DNA from: CAWCJL01 sp963795775
GTDB taxonomy: Bacteria; Acidobacteriota; Terriglobia; Terriglobales; Acidobacteriaceae
Assembly: GCA_963795775.1 (NCBI GenBank)
Contig: CAWCJL010000002.1
Location: forward strand, 1 to 64,000
Direction of reading: 5' to 3'
Length of the DNA: 64,000 bases
Part shown: positions 42,038 to 50,521 of the stretch, piece by piece
Position numbering within the stretch: the stretch's first letter is position 1
How the letters are laid out: the number at the start of each line of letters is the position of its first letter
Position numbers and translations under genes: made by a program
Notes under the pieces: generated by a model
What the model saw: only the letters and a program-made list of their open reading frames with translations
Databases searched by the model: none
What the model was told of the DNA's origin: nothing

Positions 42038-43345
42038 ATGAAGTTGAAGAATCTCGGCCGGATTGCTCTGGCCCTGGCAGCATCCGCAGGCACCATTCTT
42101 GGCACCGCATCCTGCAGCCAAAGCTTTACTATCGGCTATCTCTATGTCACAGCAGCGCAATACGGCCAGATCGGCGCGTACAAGATTGACAACGATACGG
42201 GCTCACTGAAGGCCATCCAGGGCTCGCCCTTTTCGGCGCATGGCATCAATCCCATTCAGGCCATCGTCACGCCCAACGGCCGCTTCATCTACGTCCTCTC
42301 GAACGGCTGCGGCATCTCCAACCAGCCAGCCTGCCCGGGCAGCGCCAACACCTCGACTTCGCCGAGTTCGATCGATCTCTACACCATCGGCGGCGGCGGC
42401 CGGCTCACCTGGCAGCAGAGCTATTCCACCCAGGGCCAGAACACCCTTTCCATGGCGCTGAACTCCGGCGGCTCCGTGCTGTATGCGCTGGACCAGCTCG
42501 CGCCCGATAAATCCGGCCAGGGTGACATCACCGCCTTCACTGTGGACGGCAACACCGGCCGCCTTTCGCTGATCATCAACCAGCAAGTCATCAACCCGGG
42601 CACCGGCACCGGGCTGCCGTATTTCAAAGTGGGCACCTTCCCGACCTGGTTCAGCTTCTCCGGCTCCGGCACGTATCTATACACCATCGAGCAGGGCCCG
42701 GGCGCCGGCGCGACCGCGGCTGATCCCAACCAGGCTGTCTACATCTACGCAGTGAGCCCGGGCGGTCAGTTGACCCTGACGCAGAACGCGCCTACGCCCA
42801 CTGGCGCCACGCACCTGACCTACATCGCTTCCGGCCGCGGCGGCGCCACCGCAGCCAACATGTTCCTGCTCGATTCCGGTGCGCCGGGCAGCAATGGCCT
42901 CATCCTGCCCTACACCATCGGCCTCGGCGGCAACCTCGGTTCCGTCGCGGGCGGCGCGGTGCCCAACAACGGGCAGGGCGGACAGGCGGTGAATCCCTCC
43001 TTCGTCACCACGGACTCCACCGGCAAGTTCGTCTACGTGGCGAACTCCGGGCCCAACACCGGCACGGCCAGCCCCGGCAGCGTCATCACCGGCTACATCG
43101 TCAACACGGGAACACAGCTCTCTCCCGTCGGTGCCTCGGTGCCCTTCGGTACCGGTTCCGGACCACGCTGCATCGTCGAAGACCCGTCGGTCCAGTATCT
43201 CTACACCGCCAACTACAACGACAGCACCATCGTCGGCAAGGTGATCGACAAGAACGCCGGCGTGCTGAATCCTCTGCGCCGCAACCCGTCCATCACCGGT
43301 CCGGGCAATCCCACCTGGTGCGCTGTCAGCGGCACTACTTTCTGA
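42038..43345 (+). CDS. lactonase-like YVTN beta-propeller protein (copy 1)
   Basis: 435 residues. A signal sequence (MKLKNLGRIALALAASAGTILGTASC) ends in a possible lipobox, though the -3 residue is Thr rather than Leu. The body is a seven-bladed propeller of the 6-phosphogluconolactonase/YVTN type: IGAYKIDNDTGSLKAIQGSPF, VTPNGRFIYVLSNG, GGRLTWQQSYSTQGQ, TDSTGKFVYVANSG and DPSVQYLYTANYNDSTIVG. Glycine- and serine-rich loops separate blades. Members of this fold are annotated as lactonases but many are unproven; surface anchoring suggests ligand or wall binding. A related gene follows 148 bases downstream. Confidence 0.75.
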   Translation: MKLKNLGRIALALAASAGTILGTASCSQSFTIGYLYVTAAQYGQIGAYKIDNDTGSLKAIQGSPFSAHGINPIQAIVTPNGRFIYVLSNGCGISNQPACPGSANTSTSPSSIDLYTIGGGGRLTWQQSYSTQGQNTLSMALNSGGSVLYALDQLAPDKSGQGDITAFTVDGNTGRLSLIINQQVINPGTGTGLPYFKVGTFPTWFSFSGSGTYLYTIEQGPGAGATAADPNQAVYIYAVSPGGQLTLTQNAPTPTGATHLTYIASGRGGATAANMFLLDSGAPGSNGLILPYTIGLGGNLGSVAGGAVPNNGQGGQAVNPSFVTTDSTGKFVYVANSGPNTGTASPGSVITGYIVNTGTQLSPVGASVPFGTGSGPRCIVEDPSVQYLYTANYNDSTIVGKVIDKNAGVLNPLRRNPSITGPGNPTWCAVSGTTF

Positions 43346-43493
43346 TTGCGTCTTCGCGTGGAGGCTGGCGCTCGCCCGCCAGCTTCGCGCGAAAGTGTGA
43401 TTTACAATGAACGCGGGTCTTCCCACACATACAGACTTGCTGCAGGAGCAGCCCTTGGCGCCGCAATCCATGACGCCAGGACCAAGGACATGC

Positions 43494-44778
43494 ATGAAGT
43501 TCAGTAGACTCGGCCAGGCTGCCCTGGCAATCGCCGCCTCGGCCGCCCTCGCCTTCGGCGTTTCCGCCTGTGGCGTCAGCAACACGATTGACTTTCTTTA
43601 CGTCGCCTCTTCGAAGAGCAATCCGGGCAATATCAACATCTACGCGGTCGATAGCCAGTCCGGCGCCTTGACGCAGGTCAGGGGCGGCTCGCCCATCCCT
43701 TCCGGCGGACGCAACCCGGTCGCCATGGCCACCACGCCCAACGGCAAGTTCCTCTACGTGGTCAACCACGATGAGAACAACGTCGTCGAGTTCGCCATCG
43801 GCACCGACGGCAAGCTGTACCCGCAGAACACCTACAACACGCCCGGCAGCAATCCCGACGCCATCGCAATCAGCGCCGACGGTAAGTTCCTCTTCGTGGT
43901 CGATGCCTTCCAGGCACAGTACAGCGCCAGCAATCCTGGACCCGGCGCCCTGATCGTTTCGCCCATTGCGGCAGACGGCAGCCTCACCCTGAGCGGCACC
44001 TCGCCCTTCTCGCCGGTCTGCAACAATCCCGTCGCGGTGAACGTGCTACACGACAGCAGCGCCGTCTACGTGGTCAACAATCCTGCCGGCCAGTTGCCCG
44101 CACTCGGCGATACCAACTCGTCCTCCAATACCGGCGCGAACCTTGTCTATCCCGCAGTGGGCAAGTGCCTCTCCAACGGCAATGCGACAACCAGTTCCGG
44201 TCAGGTCAGCAGCCTTCACCTTCTCCAATGGCACGCTTACCGAGTCCGCGGCCTCGCCCTTCAACGCCGGCGTAGCGCCTTCGGCCATCGCCAGCGATCC
44301 GACTAACCGCTGGGTCTACGTAACCGACAGCAAGTCCAACCAGATGATCGGCTACAACGTGCAGCCCAACGGCATCCTGGTCCCGATGATCACCAGCCTC
44401 TTCCGCACCGGCGTCTTCCCGGATGCAATCCTGGTCGATCCACGCGGGCAGTTCATCTACGTCGCCAACTACTCGGATAACAGCGTGAGCGGGTATCAGA
44501 TCGACACCACCACGGGCGTTCCCAGCCAGATCGCCACCGCCGGCGCCTTCCCCGCCAGCACCGGCCCGACCTCCATCCTGATGGAGCCGGCGCTCGGCCG
44601 TTACGTTTTCACCTCTAACTTCCTCGACAACTCGGTCTCCGGCCTGTTCCTGAACAACCCCACCACCGGTTCCCTTACCGCGGTGCAGAACACGCCCTTC
44701 CCCACCAGCGCACAGCCGACCGCGGTGGCCGCTGTACGCCACGGCAGCCACTCGGTGCAGGTCACCCCGCAGTACTAG
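43494..44778 (+). pseudogene. lactonase-like YVTN beta-propeller lipoprotein (copy 2), frameshifted
   Basis: Two frames together encode a protein of about 427 residues. It begins MKFSRLGQAALAIAASAALAFGVSACG, a signal with the lipobox VSAC. Propeller blades read FLYVASSKSNPGNINIYAV, VATTPNGKFLYVVNHDENNVVEFA and ISADGKFLFVVDAFQ. Around 44205-44215 the frame shifts by net +1: dropping one base near GTCAGCAGCC gives GQVSAFTFSNGTLTESAASPFNAG and the propeller resumes (DPTNRWVYVTDSKSNQMIGY, VDPRGQFIYVANYSDNSVSGYQ). Unrepaired, translation stops at 44306. It is paralogous to the preceding gene (same opening and blade motifs), implying tandem duplication. Sequencing error remains possible. Confidence 0.72.
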
Positions 44779-44797
44779 CGGAACACTCGCTGTCCAC

Positions 44798-44828
44798 GCG
44801 AAAGGCCCGCTGACGGCGGGCCTTTCGC
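44798..44828 (+). terminator. terminator-like hairpin after the propeller pair
   Basis: Perfect 13-bp stem GCGAAAGGCCCGC / GCGGGCCTTTCGC (44798-44810 and 44816-44828) with a 5-base loop. No T-run follows, but the U-rich CCTTT lies in the stem. It starts 19 bases after the stop. Confidence 0.7.
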
Positions 44829-44882
44829 GCATCCAAATCTGCTATCGCCGCAGAGAATCAAAGCACGGTCCGGGAGGAAGCC

Positions 44883-45479
44883 TTGATCGACGAACTATCC
44901 AGACTTTGGTGGATCTTCAGCATCCGCGGCCTCCTTTCGCTCACCTTCGCCTATATCTGCTATCTGCTCAGCTCTTCGATGGCCACTCTGGTGCTGCGCC
45001 CGGCCGGCTTTATCTCCATGCAGGTGATCTTCAGCTTCTACATCGTCGCCAGCGGATTCGTAACGCTCACCGGTGGGCTCTACGCCTTTGACGCCCGCCT
45101 GAAGCACCAGCGGCCGCTGTTGATCAACGGCCTTTGCAGCATCGGCATCGGCTGCGCGCTCTTCGCCACCCTGGCCCTCTCCATGAACCTGATCAACCTC
45201 CTCTTCGGGCTGCATGCGATGATTGTGGGCGGGTTCTATCTGCTGATGGCGGTACGCATGCGCGCGCAACGCAGCGCCGCCCTGCTGCTGGGCATCGCTG
45301 GAGCGGCTGCGCTCATCGGCGGCTTTCTGTTCATTCTGTGGCGGGATGCAGAAATGAAACAGATGACCAGCAGCATCGCCATCTTCTCCGTGGTCTTTGG
45401 GCTCCTGCTGATTGGGCTGTCGCTCATGCTGCGCCGCGCGCACACGAGCGTGGTGCTCACAGCCCGTTCGGCCACATAA
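44883..45479 (+). CDS. DUF308/HdeD-like membrane protein
   Basis: 198 residues, TTG start at 44883 with GGGAGGA 5-10 bases upstream. Six hydrophobic helices are visible (IFSIRGLLSLTFAYICYLL, VIFSFYIVASGFVTLTGGLY, GLCSIGIGCALFATLALSM, LLFGLHAMIVGGFYLLMAV, ALLLGIAGAAALIGGFLFIL, SIAIFSVVFGLLLIGLSLML). The pattern of paired helices with small residues matches the DUF308 (HdeD) family, linked to acid resistance in enterobacteria but not understood elsewhere. It is separated from the propeller genes by a terminator and converges on the PNGase A-like gene. Confidence 0.7.
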   Translation: MIDELSRLWWIFSIRGLLSLTFAYICYLLSSSMATLVLRPAGFISMQVIFSFYIVASGFVTLTGGLYAFDARLKHQRPLLINGLCSIGIGCALFATLALSMNLINLLFGLHAMIVGGFYLLMAVRMRAQRSAALLLGIAGAAALIGGFLFILWRDAEMKQMTSSIAIFSVVFGLLLIGLSLMLRRAHTSVVLTARSAT

Positions 45480-45502
45480 GAACGACTTCGGCGTTAAAAC
45501 AA

Positions 45503-45545
45503 CACCAGGCGCTCCGGTGAGCTTTCCTCCCCGAAGCGCCTGGTG
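45503..45545. terminator. bidirectional terminator-like inverted repeat
   Basis: Perfect 11-bp arms CACCAGGCGCT (45503-45513) and AGCGCCTGGTG (45535-45545) with a 21-base loop, lying between two converging genes. No T-run on either side. Confidence 0.6.
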
Positions 45546-45559
45546 CGTGGAACAGTGGC

Positions 45560-47293
45560 TCAGTAGGAGCCGCAGTTGTCGCTGTCAATTATGCCGGTCA
45601 ATACGCTGTTGGCGGCCGTCAGTGTCCGGTTGTAGCAGTACCCCTCCGAGTTGTGATCTACGTAGTGCTGCATGCTCTTCTGGTCATAGTGTCCGGTCAG
45701 TGTGAGGTTGCCGCTCACGATGGCGAACGCATCCGTATCCTGCGACGAAACCTCGTTGGAAACCGCGCTCTGGTACAGGGTGTGTCCCGCAGCGGACCGG
45801 TGCTCGCGTTTCAGATATTTCTGCGACGAAACGTTGGCTTCCGTGATACTCCCGTCCTTGTGCACGACCTCGTTGATCAGGAACGTTAACGGATACGAAT
45901 AGCTCTTCTCTTCCACCACTGTTGGCTGGTTGCCGGCCTTGGTCATGGTGCGCGCATGCACGTCAGTGCTCTGTGAAATGTCCTGCACGAACTGTGTCGC
46001 GCCGACGACAAATTTCTGCGCATTGGTAAAGGCCGTGGTCTGGTCCACCGTGGTCTCTACGCGCCCGTGCGAAGTGTTCACGTAACCGCGAATAACGTAA
46101 TTACGGTTGGAGACCACATCGACAAAGCCCCTGACCGTGCCGTCCTTGGCGGTGTTGAGTTGCGTCAGCACGACGGGCGTGGGCGCCGGGAACAGCGTAT
46201 TGCTGATCACGCCCCCGGTCACCTGCTCCGTATGGTGGTCGGTGAACGCCAGCAGGTTCGCCGTCGCCAGGAAATAGCTGTCCGCGTTAAAGACGCTGAT
46301 CGCGACCGTGTGCGGATTGCCGTCTGCCAGCACCCCGGCAAACGGCGTCAGGTTCACCCGATAGGGCTTGAAGTTGAGCGTCTGCACGCCGGGTATAGGC
46401 GCCCACAGATATGGGTCGATGCCGCCCGTGTAGATCCACGGATAGACCGGCGCCACGCCCGCGGGCTGGCCGTCGATCGAGATCTCCGTCTCCCGGAAAG
46501 CCGTGTTGCCGCAACTCTGCAGCTCGGTCGTCAGGTTATTGGGCACGCAGGTGTACCAGAACTCGTCCGCCGATTGGCTTTGCGCGAAGACGTCCAGGTA
46601 CACGGATTCCGTGTTGCGAGGCAGTGTGACTGCCTGTGCAAGCTGGCTGCTCGTGGTGTTCAGGGTCGCGGCTCCCCCCGGTGCATCAGGCAGCGGCACC
46701 ACCACATCGGCCACGTGCGGCGCCGGATCGCGATACGAGGCCGGATAGAACTCCAACTGCGCGTTGGCGTAGATGATCCCGTTATAGGTCACGCCGTTGG
46801 ACACCCCGACGAAATTGCCCAGGATGGCCTGCCCGCTCTGCGCGGACTTGAAGATGGCGGACAGTTCCGTCTCATCCCGCTCAATATGCCACGAAGGGCT
46901 CAGAGTTTTGCGCGGCTCCGCCGTTGTCCCGTAAAAGATGTTGGCATTGCCGATAAAGAACTGCGCCGTGCGGTCATACTGCCGGCCGGCAGTGACGGTG
47001 AAGTCTGCGGTGAGCACCACCTTGGACCACGGCCCCGGGCAATCTGCAGGCGGTGCATAGGAAAAGCTCTTGGGGTTGAAGTCCGCGAATTCCTGATTAT
47101 GCAGCAGTGTCACCACGCATGGTTTGGTGTGCGGTCGGACCACCGGGGGGTCTGCCGATACCGTGTTGGGGGAACCGATCTGCGGCGGAGGCGCCGGAAC
47201 CACCTGTGCCTGTGCGGTGAACAGACCCGCGGCGAACACAGTTAGCGCGATCGGAAACATACGACCAAATACCCGTTTGCAGACTTGACCCAT
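45560..47293 (-). CDS. PNGase A-like secreted glycoamidase
   Basis: 577 residues. ATG 47293 has AGGAGGAGAG upstream; a signal peptide (MFPIALTVFAAGLFTAQA) follows. The central part matches peptide-N4-(N-acetyl-beta-glucosaminyl)asparagine amidase A: VYLDVFAQSQSADEFWYTCVP, GNTAFRETEISIDGQPAGVAPV, PWIYTGGIDPYLWAPIPG, FKPYRVNLTPFAGVLADGNPH and FNADSYFLATANLLAFTD. In plant and fungal enzymes these blocks read FREVxVxIDG...PxIFTGGINPxxWRPI...YxVDLTPFxGxLxDG. The enzyme removes N-linked glycans from glycopeptides. The remaining C-terminal ~200 residues (HTEQVTGGVISNTLFP onward) are beta-rich and less conserved. Plausible role: using host, plant or fungal glycoproteins as food. Activity is inferred. 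Confidence 0.82.
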   Translation of the reverse strand: MGQVCKRVFGRMFPIALTVFAAGLFTAQAQVVPAPPPQIGSPNTVSADPPVVRPHTKPCVVTLLHNQEFADFNPKSFSYAPPADCPGPWSKVVLTADFTVTAGRQYDRTAQFFIGNANIFYGTTAEPRKTLSPSWHIERDETELSAIFKSAQSGQAILGNFVGVSNGVTYNGIIYANAQLEFYPASYRDPAPHVADVVVPLPDAPGGAATLNTTSSQLAQAVTLPRNTESVYLDVFAQSQSADEFWYTCVPNNLTTELQSCGNTAFRETEISIDGQPAGVAPVYPWIYTGGIDPYLWAPIPGVQTLNFKPYRVNLTPFAGVLADGNPHTVAISVFNADSYFLATANLLAFTDHHTEQVTGGVISNTLFPAPTPVVLTQLNTAKDGTVRGFVDVVSNRNYVIRGYVNTSHGRVETTVDQTTAFTNAQKFVVGATQFVQDISQSTDVHARTMTKAGNQPTVVEEKSYSYPLTFLINEVVHKDGSITEANVSSQKYLKREHRSAAGHTLYQSAVSNEVSSQDTDAFAIVSGNLTLTGHYDQKSMQHYVDHNSEGYCYNRTLTAANSVLTGIIDSDNCGSY

Positions 47294-47495
47294 GATGCTC
47301 TCCTCCTGGAGGCTTCACCTTCAAAAACGGGCACCAGCATAGCACGCGCACCATCCCCCTGGCCGCCACTTCCGAGCAGGACAGCATCGACTCGCTCGGT
47401 CGAAAACTGGAGAGGGTATCGGCAACCGCGGTTGTGTCGGCTATCAAGAGACGGCAACGGCGATGCGAAAATTCTGCTTGTAATTTGCAAGCGAT

Positions 47496-47963
47496 ATGGC
47501 TAAGGTGTCCGTTGTGCTCCGGAAGCCTGTTGCAAAGCGCCGATCCGGGTGCCCGGTGAGTATCTCGCTGGAGATCCTGGGAGATCGCTGGTCGCTGCTG
47601 ATCATCCGCGATCTGATGGTGCGTGGATACAAAACATTCAAGCAGTTCCAGCAGTCTGGCGAAGGCATTGCGACGAATGTTCTGGCGGATCGCCTGCGCA
47701 AGCTGGAAGCCTCCGGGATTGCTATCCGGGAATCGGACGCGGCGGATGGGCGAAGGGTGAATTACCGGCTGACGGAAAAAGGCATCAACCTGGCGCCGGT
47801 CATTCTGGAGTTATTGATCTGGGGCTCGCAGCATGAGGACACCGGCCTGCCCTGCGCTTTCATCGCGAAGATGGCGAAGGATCGCGAAGGAGTTCTGGCA
47901 GAGGTCCGGCGGCGCTGGCAGGAACGGGACCCGGCTCCCCTGCTGCCCAGGCCCGAGGGCTAG
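47496..47963 (+). CDS. HxlR-family transcriptional regulator
   Basis: 155 residues with a winged helix of the HxlR type: GCPVSISLEILGDRWSLLIIRDLMVRGYKTFKQF, IATNVLADRLRKLEASGIAIRES and the wing DGRRVNYRLTEKGINLAPVILELLIWG. Cys19 in SGCPV is at the conserved N-terminal cysteine that in several relatives senses oxidants or electrophiles. The C-terminal ~40 residues (AKDREGVLAEVRRRWQERD) are typical. It is 66 bases upstream of a DoxX-like gene; HxlR regulators commonly control neighbouring DoxX or oxidoreductase genes. It is divergent from the PNGase A-like gene. Confidence 0.88.
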   Translation: MAKVSVVLRKPVAKRRSGCPVSISLEILGDRWSLLIIRDLMVRGYKTFKQFQQSGEGIATNVLADRLRKLEASGIAIRESDAADGRRVNYRLTEKGINLAPVILELLIWGSQHEDTGLPCAFIAKMAKDREGVLAEVRRRWQERDPAPLLPRPEG

Positions 47964-48028
47964 CCCCGAGGCGGAGCAGTCGATGTACAGATGTTCGCTT
48001 GCGATGCAGAAACACTGGAGGAAACAGG

Positions 48029-48508
48029 ATGCAATCCGCCACTTACGCTGCTCCGGCCAGCAAGAAAAGCCTTTGGGCCGGTTGGATCATCGGCGTACTC
48101 CCAGCGCTGTTGTTGCTTTCGAGCAGCGTTTCCCTCTCCATGAAGGCCCCCTACGCCATGGTTGGCTTGACCGGGCTGGGATATCCGGAACGCACCGCGG
48201 TCGGCATCGGTATTGTCGAGTTCGCGTGCGCCGTCCTCTATCTCATTCCGCGTACCTCCGTGCTGGGAGCGATCCTGTTGACCGGCTATCTCGGAGGCGC
48301 CACCGCCAGTCACGTGCGCGCCGGCCAGCCGTTTCTCGCACCCATCGTTGTTGGCATCCTGTTCTGGGCCGGACTCTTCTTGCGTGATCCTCGGCTGCGC
48401 GCGCTCTTCTCTCTGCGAGCCCCGAACCCATCACCAGAAACTCCAGAGACAGTTGCTGCTCATCGTGTAACTCAGTCAACGCAAATTCGGGAAAGGAGCG
48501 GTGCATGA
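48029..48508 (+). CDS. DoxX-like membrane protein
   Basis: 159 residues, ATG 48029 with GGAGGAAACAGG directly upstream. Four helices: LWAGWIIGVLPALLLLSSSVSL, AVGIGIVEFACAVLYLIPR, VLGAILLTGYLGGATASHVRAG and LAPIVVGILFWAGLFLRDPRLR. The motif GYLGGATASHVRAG is characteristic of the DoxX-like family (PF13564-type), whose function is unclear; some DoxX proteins take part in thiol redox balance. Stop and next start overlap (ATGA at 48505-48508), so it is translated together with the propeller gene that follows. Confidence 0.85.
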   Translation: MQSATYAAPASKKSLWAGWIIGVLPALLLLSSSVSLSMKAPYAMVGLTGLGYPERTAVGIGIVEFACAVLYLIPRTSVLGAILLTGYLGGATASHVRAGQPFLAPIVVGILFWAGLFLRDPRLRALFSLRAPNPSPETPETVAAHRVTQSTQIRERSGA

Positions 48509-49620
48509 GCACAGTACGGGTACTGGTGGGCACGCGCAAGGGCGCGTTCATTCTCACCTCCGATGGAAAACGCGAACAGTGGCAGGTAGAAGGTCCGCAT
48601 TTCGCGGGCTGGGAGATGTACCACCTGAAGGGATCGCCGGTCGATCCGAACCGCATTTATGCTTCGCAGTCCAGCGGCTGGTTCGGGCAACTGATTCAAC
48701 GTTCGAATGACGGTGGCAAGACCTGGGAGCCGGTGGGAAACAAGTTTGCCTACGAGGGCGTTCCGGGCACACACCAGTGGTATGACGGCACGCCGCACCC
48801 GTGGGAGTTCAAGCGCGTATGGCACCTGGAACCGTCGCTCAGCGATCCTGACACTGTGTATGCCGGCATTGAGGACGCGGCGCTGTTCCGCTCCACCGAT
48901 GGCGGGCAGAACTGGAGCGAACTCCCCGGCCTGCGCAGACACGGCTCGGGCGCGCACTGGACGCCGGGCGCCGGCGGCATGTGCCTGCACACCGTCATTC
49001 TCGACCCCAGCGATCCACAGCGCTTCTTCATCGCGATCTCGGCCGCCGGCGCATTCCGCTCCGACGATGGCGGCGCGCACTGGCAGGCGATCAATCGCGG
49101 ACTCCGCTCCAATCACATCCCCGATCCGGAGGCAGAGGTCGGCCATTGCGTGCACCACATCGCCATGCATCCCTCCCGCCCGGGCGTGCTCTTCATGCAG
49201 AAGCACTGGGACGTGATGCGCAGCGACAACGCAGGCGATTCATGGCAGGAGGTGAGCGGCAACCTGCCCACCGACTTCGGCTTCGTCATCGATGTGCACG
49301 CGCACGAGCCGGAGACGCTGTACGTGGTCCCGATCAAGAGCGACTCGGAGCATTTCCCGCCGGATGGAAAGCTGCGCGTCTATCGCAGCCGCACCGGGGG
49401 AAACGAGTGGGAGGAGCTCGGCAAGGGCCTGCCGCAGAACAATTGCTACGTGAATGTGCTGCGTGACGCGATGTCCGTGGATACCCTGGACGACTGTGGC
49501 ATTTACTTCGGCACCACGGGTGGCCAGGTCTACGCCTCGGCCAATGCGGGCGACTCCTGGGCACCCATCGTGCGCGATCTGCCCCCGGTGCTTTCCGTCG
49601 AGGTCCAGACCCTGCCATGA
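48505..49620 (+). CDS. Asp-box (BNR) beta-propeller protein, sialidase/sortilin-like
   Basis: 371 residues, no signal peptide, so cytosolic. At least six Asp-box motifs (S-x-D-x-G-x-x-W type) are visible: RSNDGGKTWEP, RSTDGGQNWSE, RSDDGGAHWQA, RSDNAGDSWQE, RSRTGGNEWEE and SANAGDSWAP, predicting a six- or seven-bladed propeller. The start STVRVLVGTRKGAFILTSDG and the blocks HLKGSPVDPNRIYASQSSGWFG and CVHHIAMHPSRPGVLFMQKHWDVMRSD are conserved in a family usually called exo-alpha-sialidase or VPS10-like, but sialidase catalytic residues (Arg triad, Tyr/Glu) are not evident. Function unknown. It overlaps the DoxX-like gene before it and the MoaD-like gene after it by ATGA junctions. Confidence 0.8.
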   Translation: MSTVRVLVGTRKGAFILTSDGKREQWQVEGPHFAGWEMYHLKGSPVDPNRIYASQSSGWFGQLIQRSNDGGKTWEPVGNKFAYEGVPGTHQWYDGTPHPWEFKRVWHLEPSLSDPDTVYAGIEDAALFRSTDGGQNWSELPGLRRHGSGAHWTPGAGGMCLHTVILDPSDPQRFFIAISAAGAFRSDDGGAHWQAINRGLRSNHIPDPEAEVGHCVHHIAMHPSRPGVLFMQKHWDVMRSDNAGDSWQEVSGNLPTDFGFVIDVHAHEPETLYVVPIKSDSEHFPPDGKLRVYRSRTGGNEWEELGKGLPQNNCYVNVLRDAMSVDTLDDCGIYFGTTGGQVYASANAGDSWAPIVRDLPPVLSVEVQTLP

Positions 49621-50018
49621 GCGCGAAGGAGATTGCCGGCACGCCAGACGCGGTGGCTCCGCAACCCGAGTCCGCCGCGGCCGGCCATGCATCCACGCCT
49701 GCAGAAGGCAGCCCGGCCCGGGTGGTGCGCGTTGTCCTTCCCCAACATCTGCGGACGTTGGCGCGCGTCCGCGACGAAGTGCAATTGCCAGTGGGCGGGG
49801 TGCTCACGCAACGGTCGCTGCTGGACGCCCTCGAGGAGCACTACCCCATGCTCGCCGGAACCGTACGCGACCACAACACCCGCCAACGCCGAGCGTTCCT
49901 GCGCTTCTTCGCCTGCGGAGAAGACCTGTCTCACGAAGACCCGGATTCCCCGCTGCCCAACGCTGTCGCGGAGGGCACCGAGCCGTTTCTGATTATCGGC
50001 GCCATTGCCGGAGGCTAG
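49617..50018 (+). CDS. MoaD/ThiS-family ubiquitin-like protein
   Basis: 133 residues. A flexible 40-residue N-terminus precedes a beta-grasp domain: RVVLPQHLRTLARVRDEVQL, RSLLDALEEHYPMLAGTVRD, RRAFLRFFACGEDLSHEDPDSPLPNAVAEGTEPFLIIGAIAGG. The C-terminal Gly-Gly is the site at which MoaD/ThiS proteins are adenylated and thiocarboxylated as sulfur carriers. No moaE, moeB or thiazole gene is nearby; the partner is instead an Asp-box propeller gene with which it shares an ATGA overlap. The same pairing occurs in other bacteria, as I recall, and its purpose is unknown. A sulfur-transfer or conjugation role is inference. Confidence 0.8.
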   Translation: MSAKEIAGTPDAVAPQPESAAAGHASTPAEGSPARVVRVVLPQHLRTLARVRDEVQLPVGGVLTQRSLLDALEEHYPMLAGTVRDHNTRQRRAFLRFFACGEDLSHEDPDSPLPNAVAEGTEPFLIIGAIAGG

Positions 50019-50223
50019 CGAACGATAGCCGAAGCCTAAGGGGGAACCAGCTCGGAAACTTACGAGCTCTGGATCGTAGACGGCGCGGTGCCGGTGTTCG
50101 GTGTGCTCGGCTCCCGCCGCCTCTGCGACCAGCTTTACCTTCACGGCAGCACATTGGGCCCCCTGGCCGTTACAACCGCAGGGGGTGAAACGGACTCGTA
50201 CCTACCAGTGAGGTGGTGAAGTC

Positions 50224-50400
50224 ATGGGAATCGTACTCAGCTTGACCTTCGCAATCATCGTCATCGCCATCCTCTTCGCCGTATGGATGATGAACGGCGC
50301 GGAGAGCCGCAAAAACGCGCGTGCGGCGACCAAGGAGCTACGCGAAACCCGCACCGAGAGCCAGAATCCCCATCCCGAGCGCGGAACCGGCATCGATTAG
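50224..50400 (+). CDS. small single-pass membrane protein (58 aa)
   Basis: A short gene of 58 codons with a good ribosome site (GAGGTGGTGAAGTC before ATG 50224). One membrane helix near the N-terminus (IVLSLTFAIIVIAILFAVWMM) is followed by a charged, Arg/Glu-rich cytosolic tail (RKNARAATKELRETRTESQN). No family recognised. It lies 205 bases after the MoaD-like gene; that gap shows nothing clear. It converges on the J-domain gene. Confidence 0.6.
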   Translation: MGIVLSLTFAIIVIAILFAVWMMNGAESRKNARAATKELRETRTESQNPHPERGTGID

Positions 50401-50521
50401 CGGCTCCGGCTGCGCCGCACCGGAACAGCCCTCCCCATCGATATGCCTCGCCCGGGATCCAGGCCACCCATTTCGCCTCAAAAGATCGCGATCATCCAGC
50501 CACCCAAGGCGATTTGCAAAC

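Noticed and set aside
48505..49620. Calling the Asp-box protein a sialidase
   Set aside because: Asp boxes only show the propeller fold; the Arg triad and Tyr/Glu pair of sialidases are not evident and there is no signal peptide.
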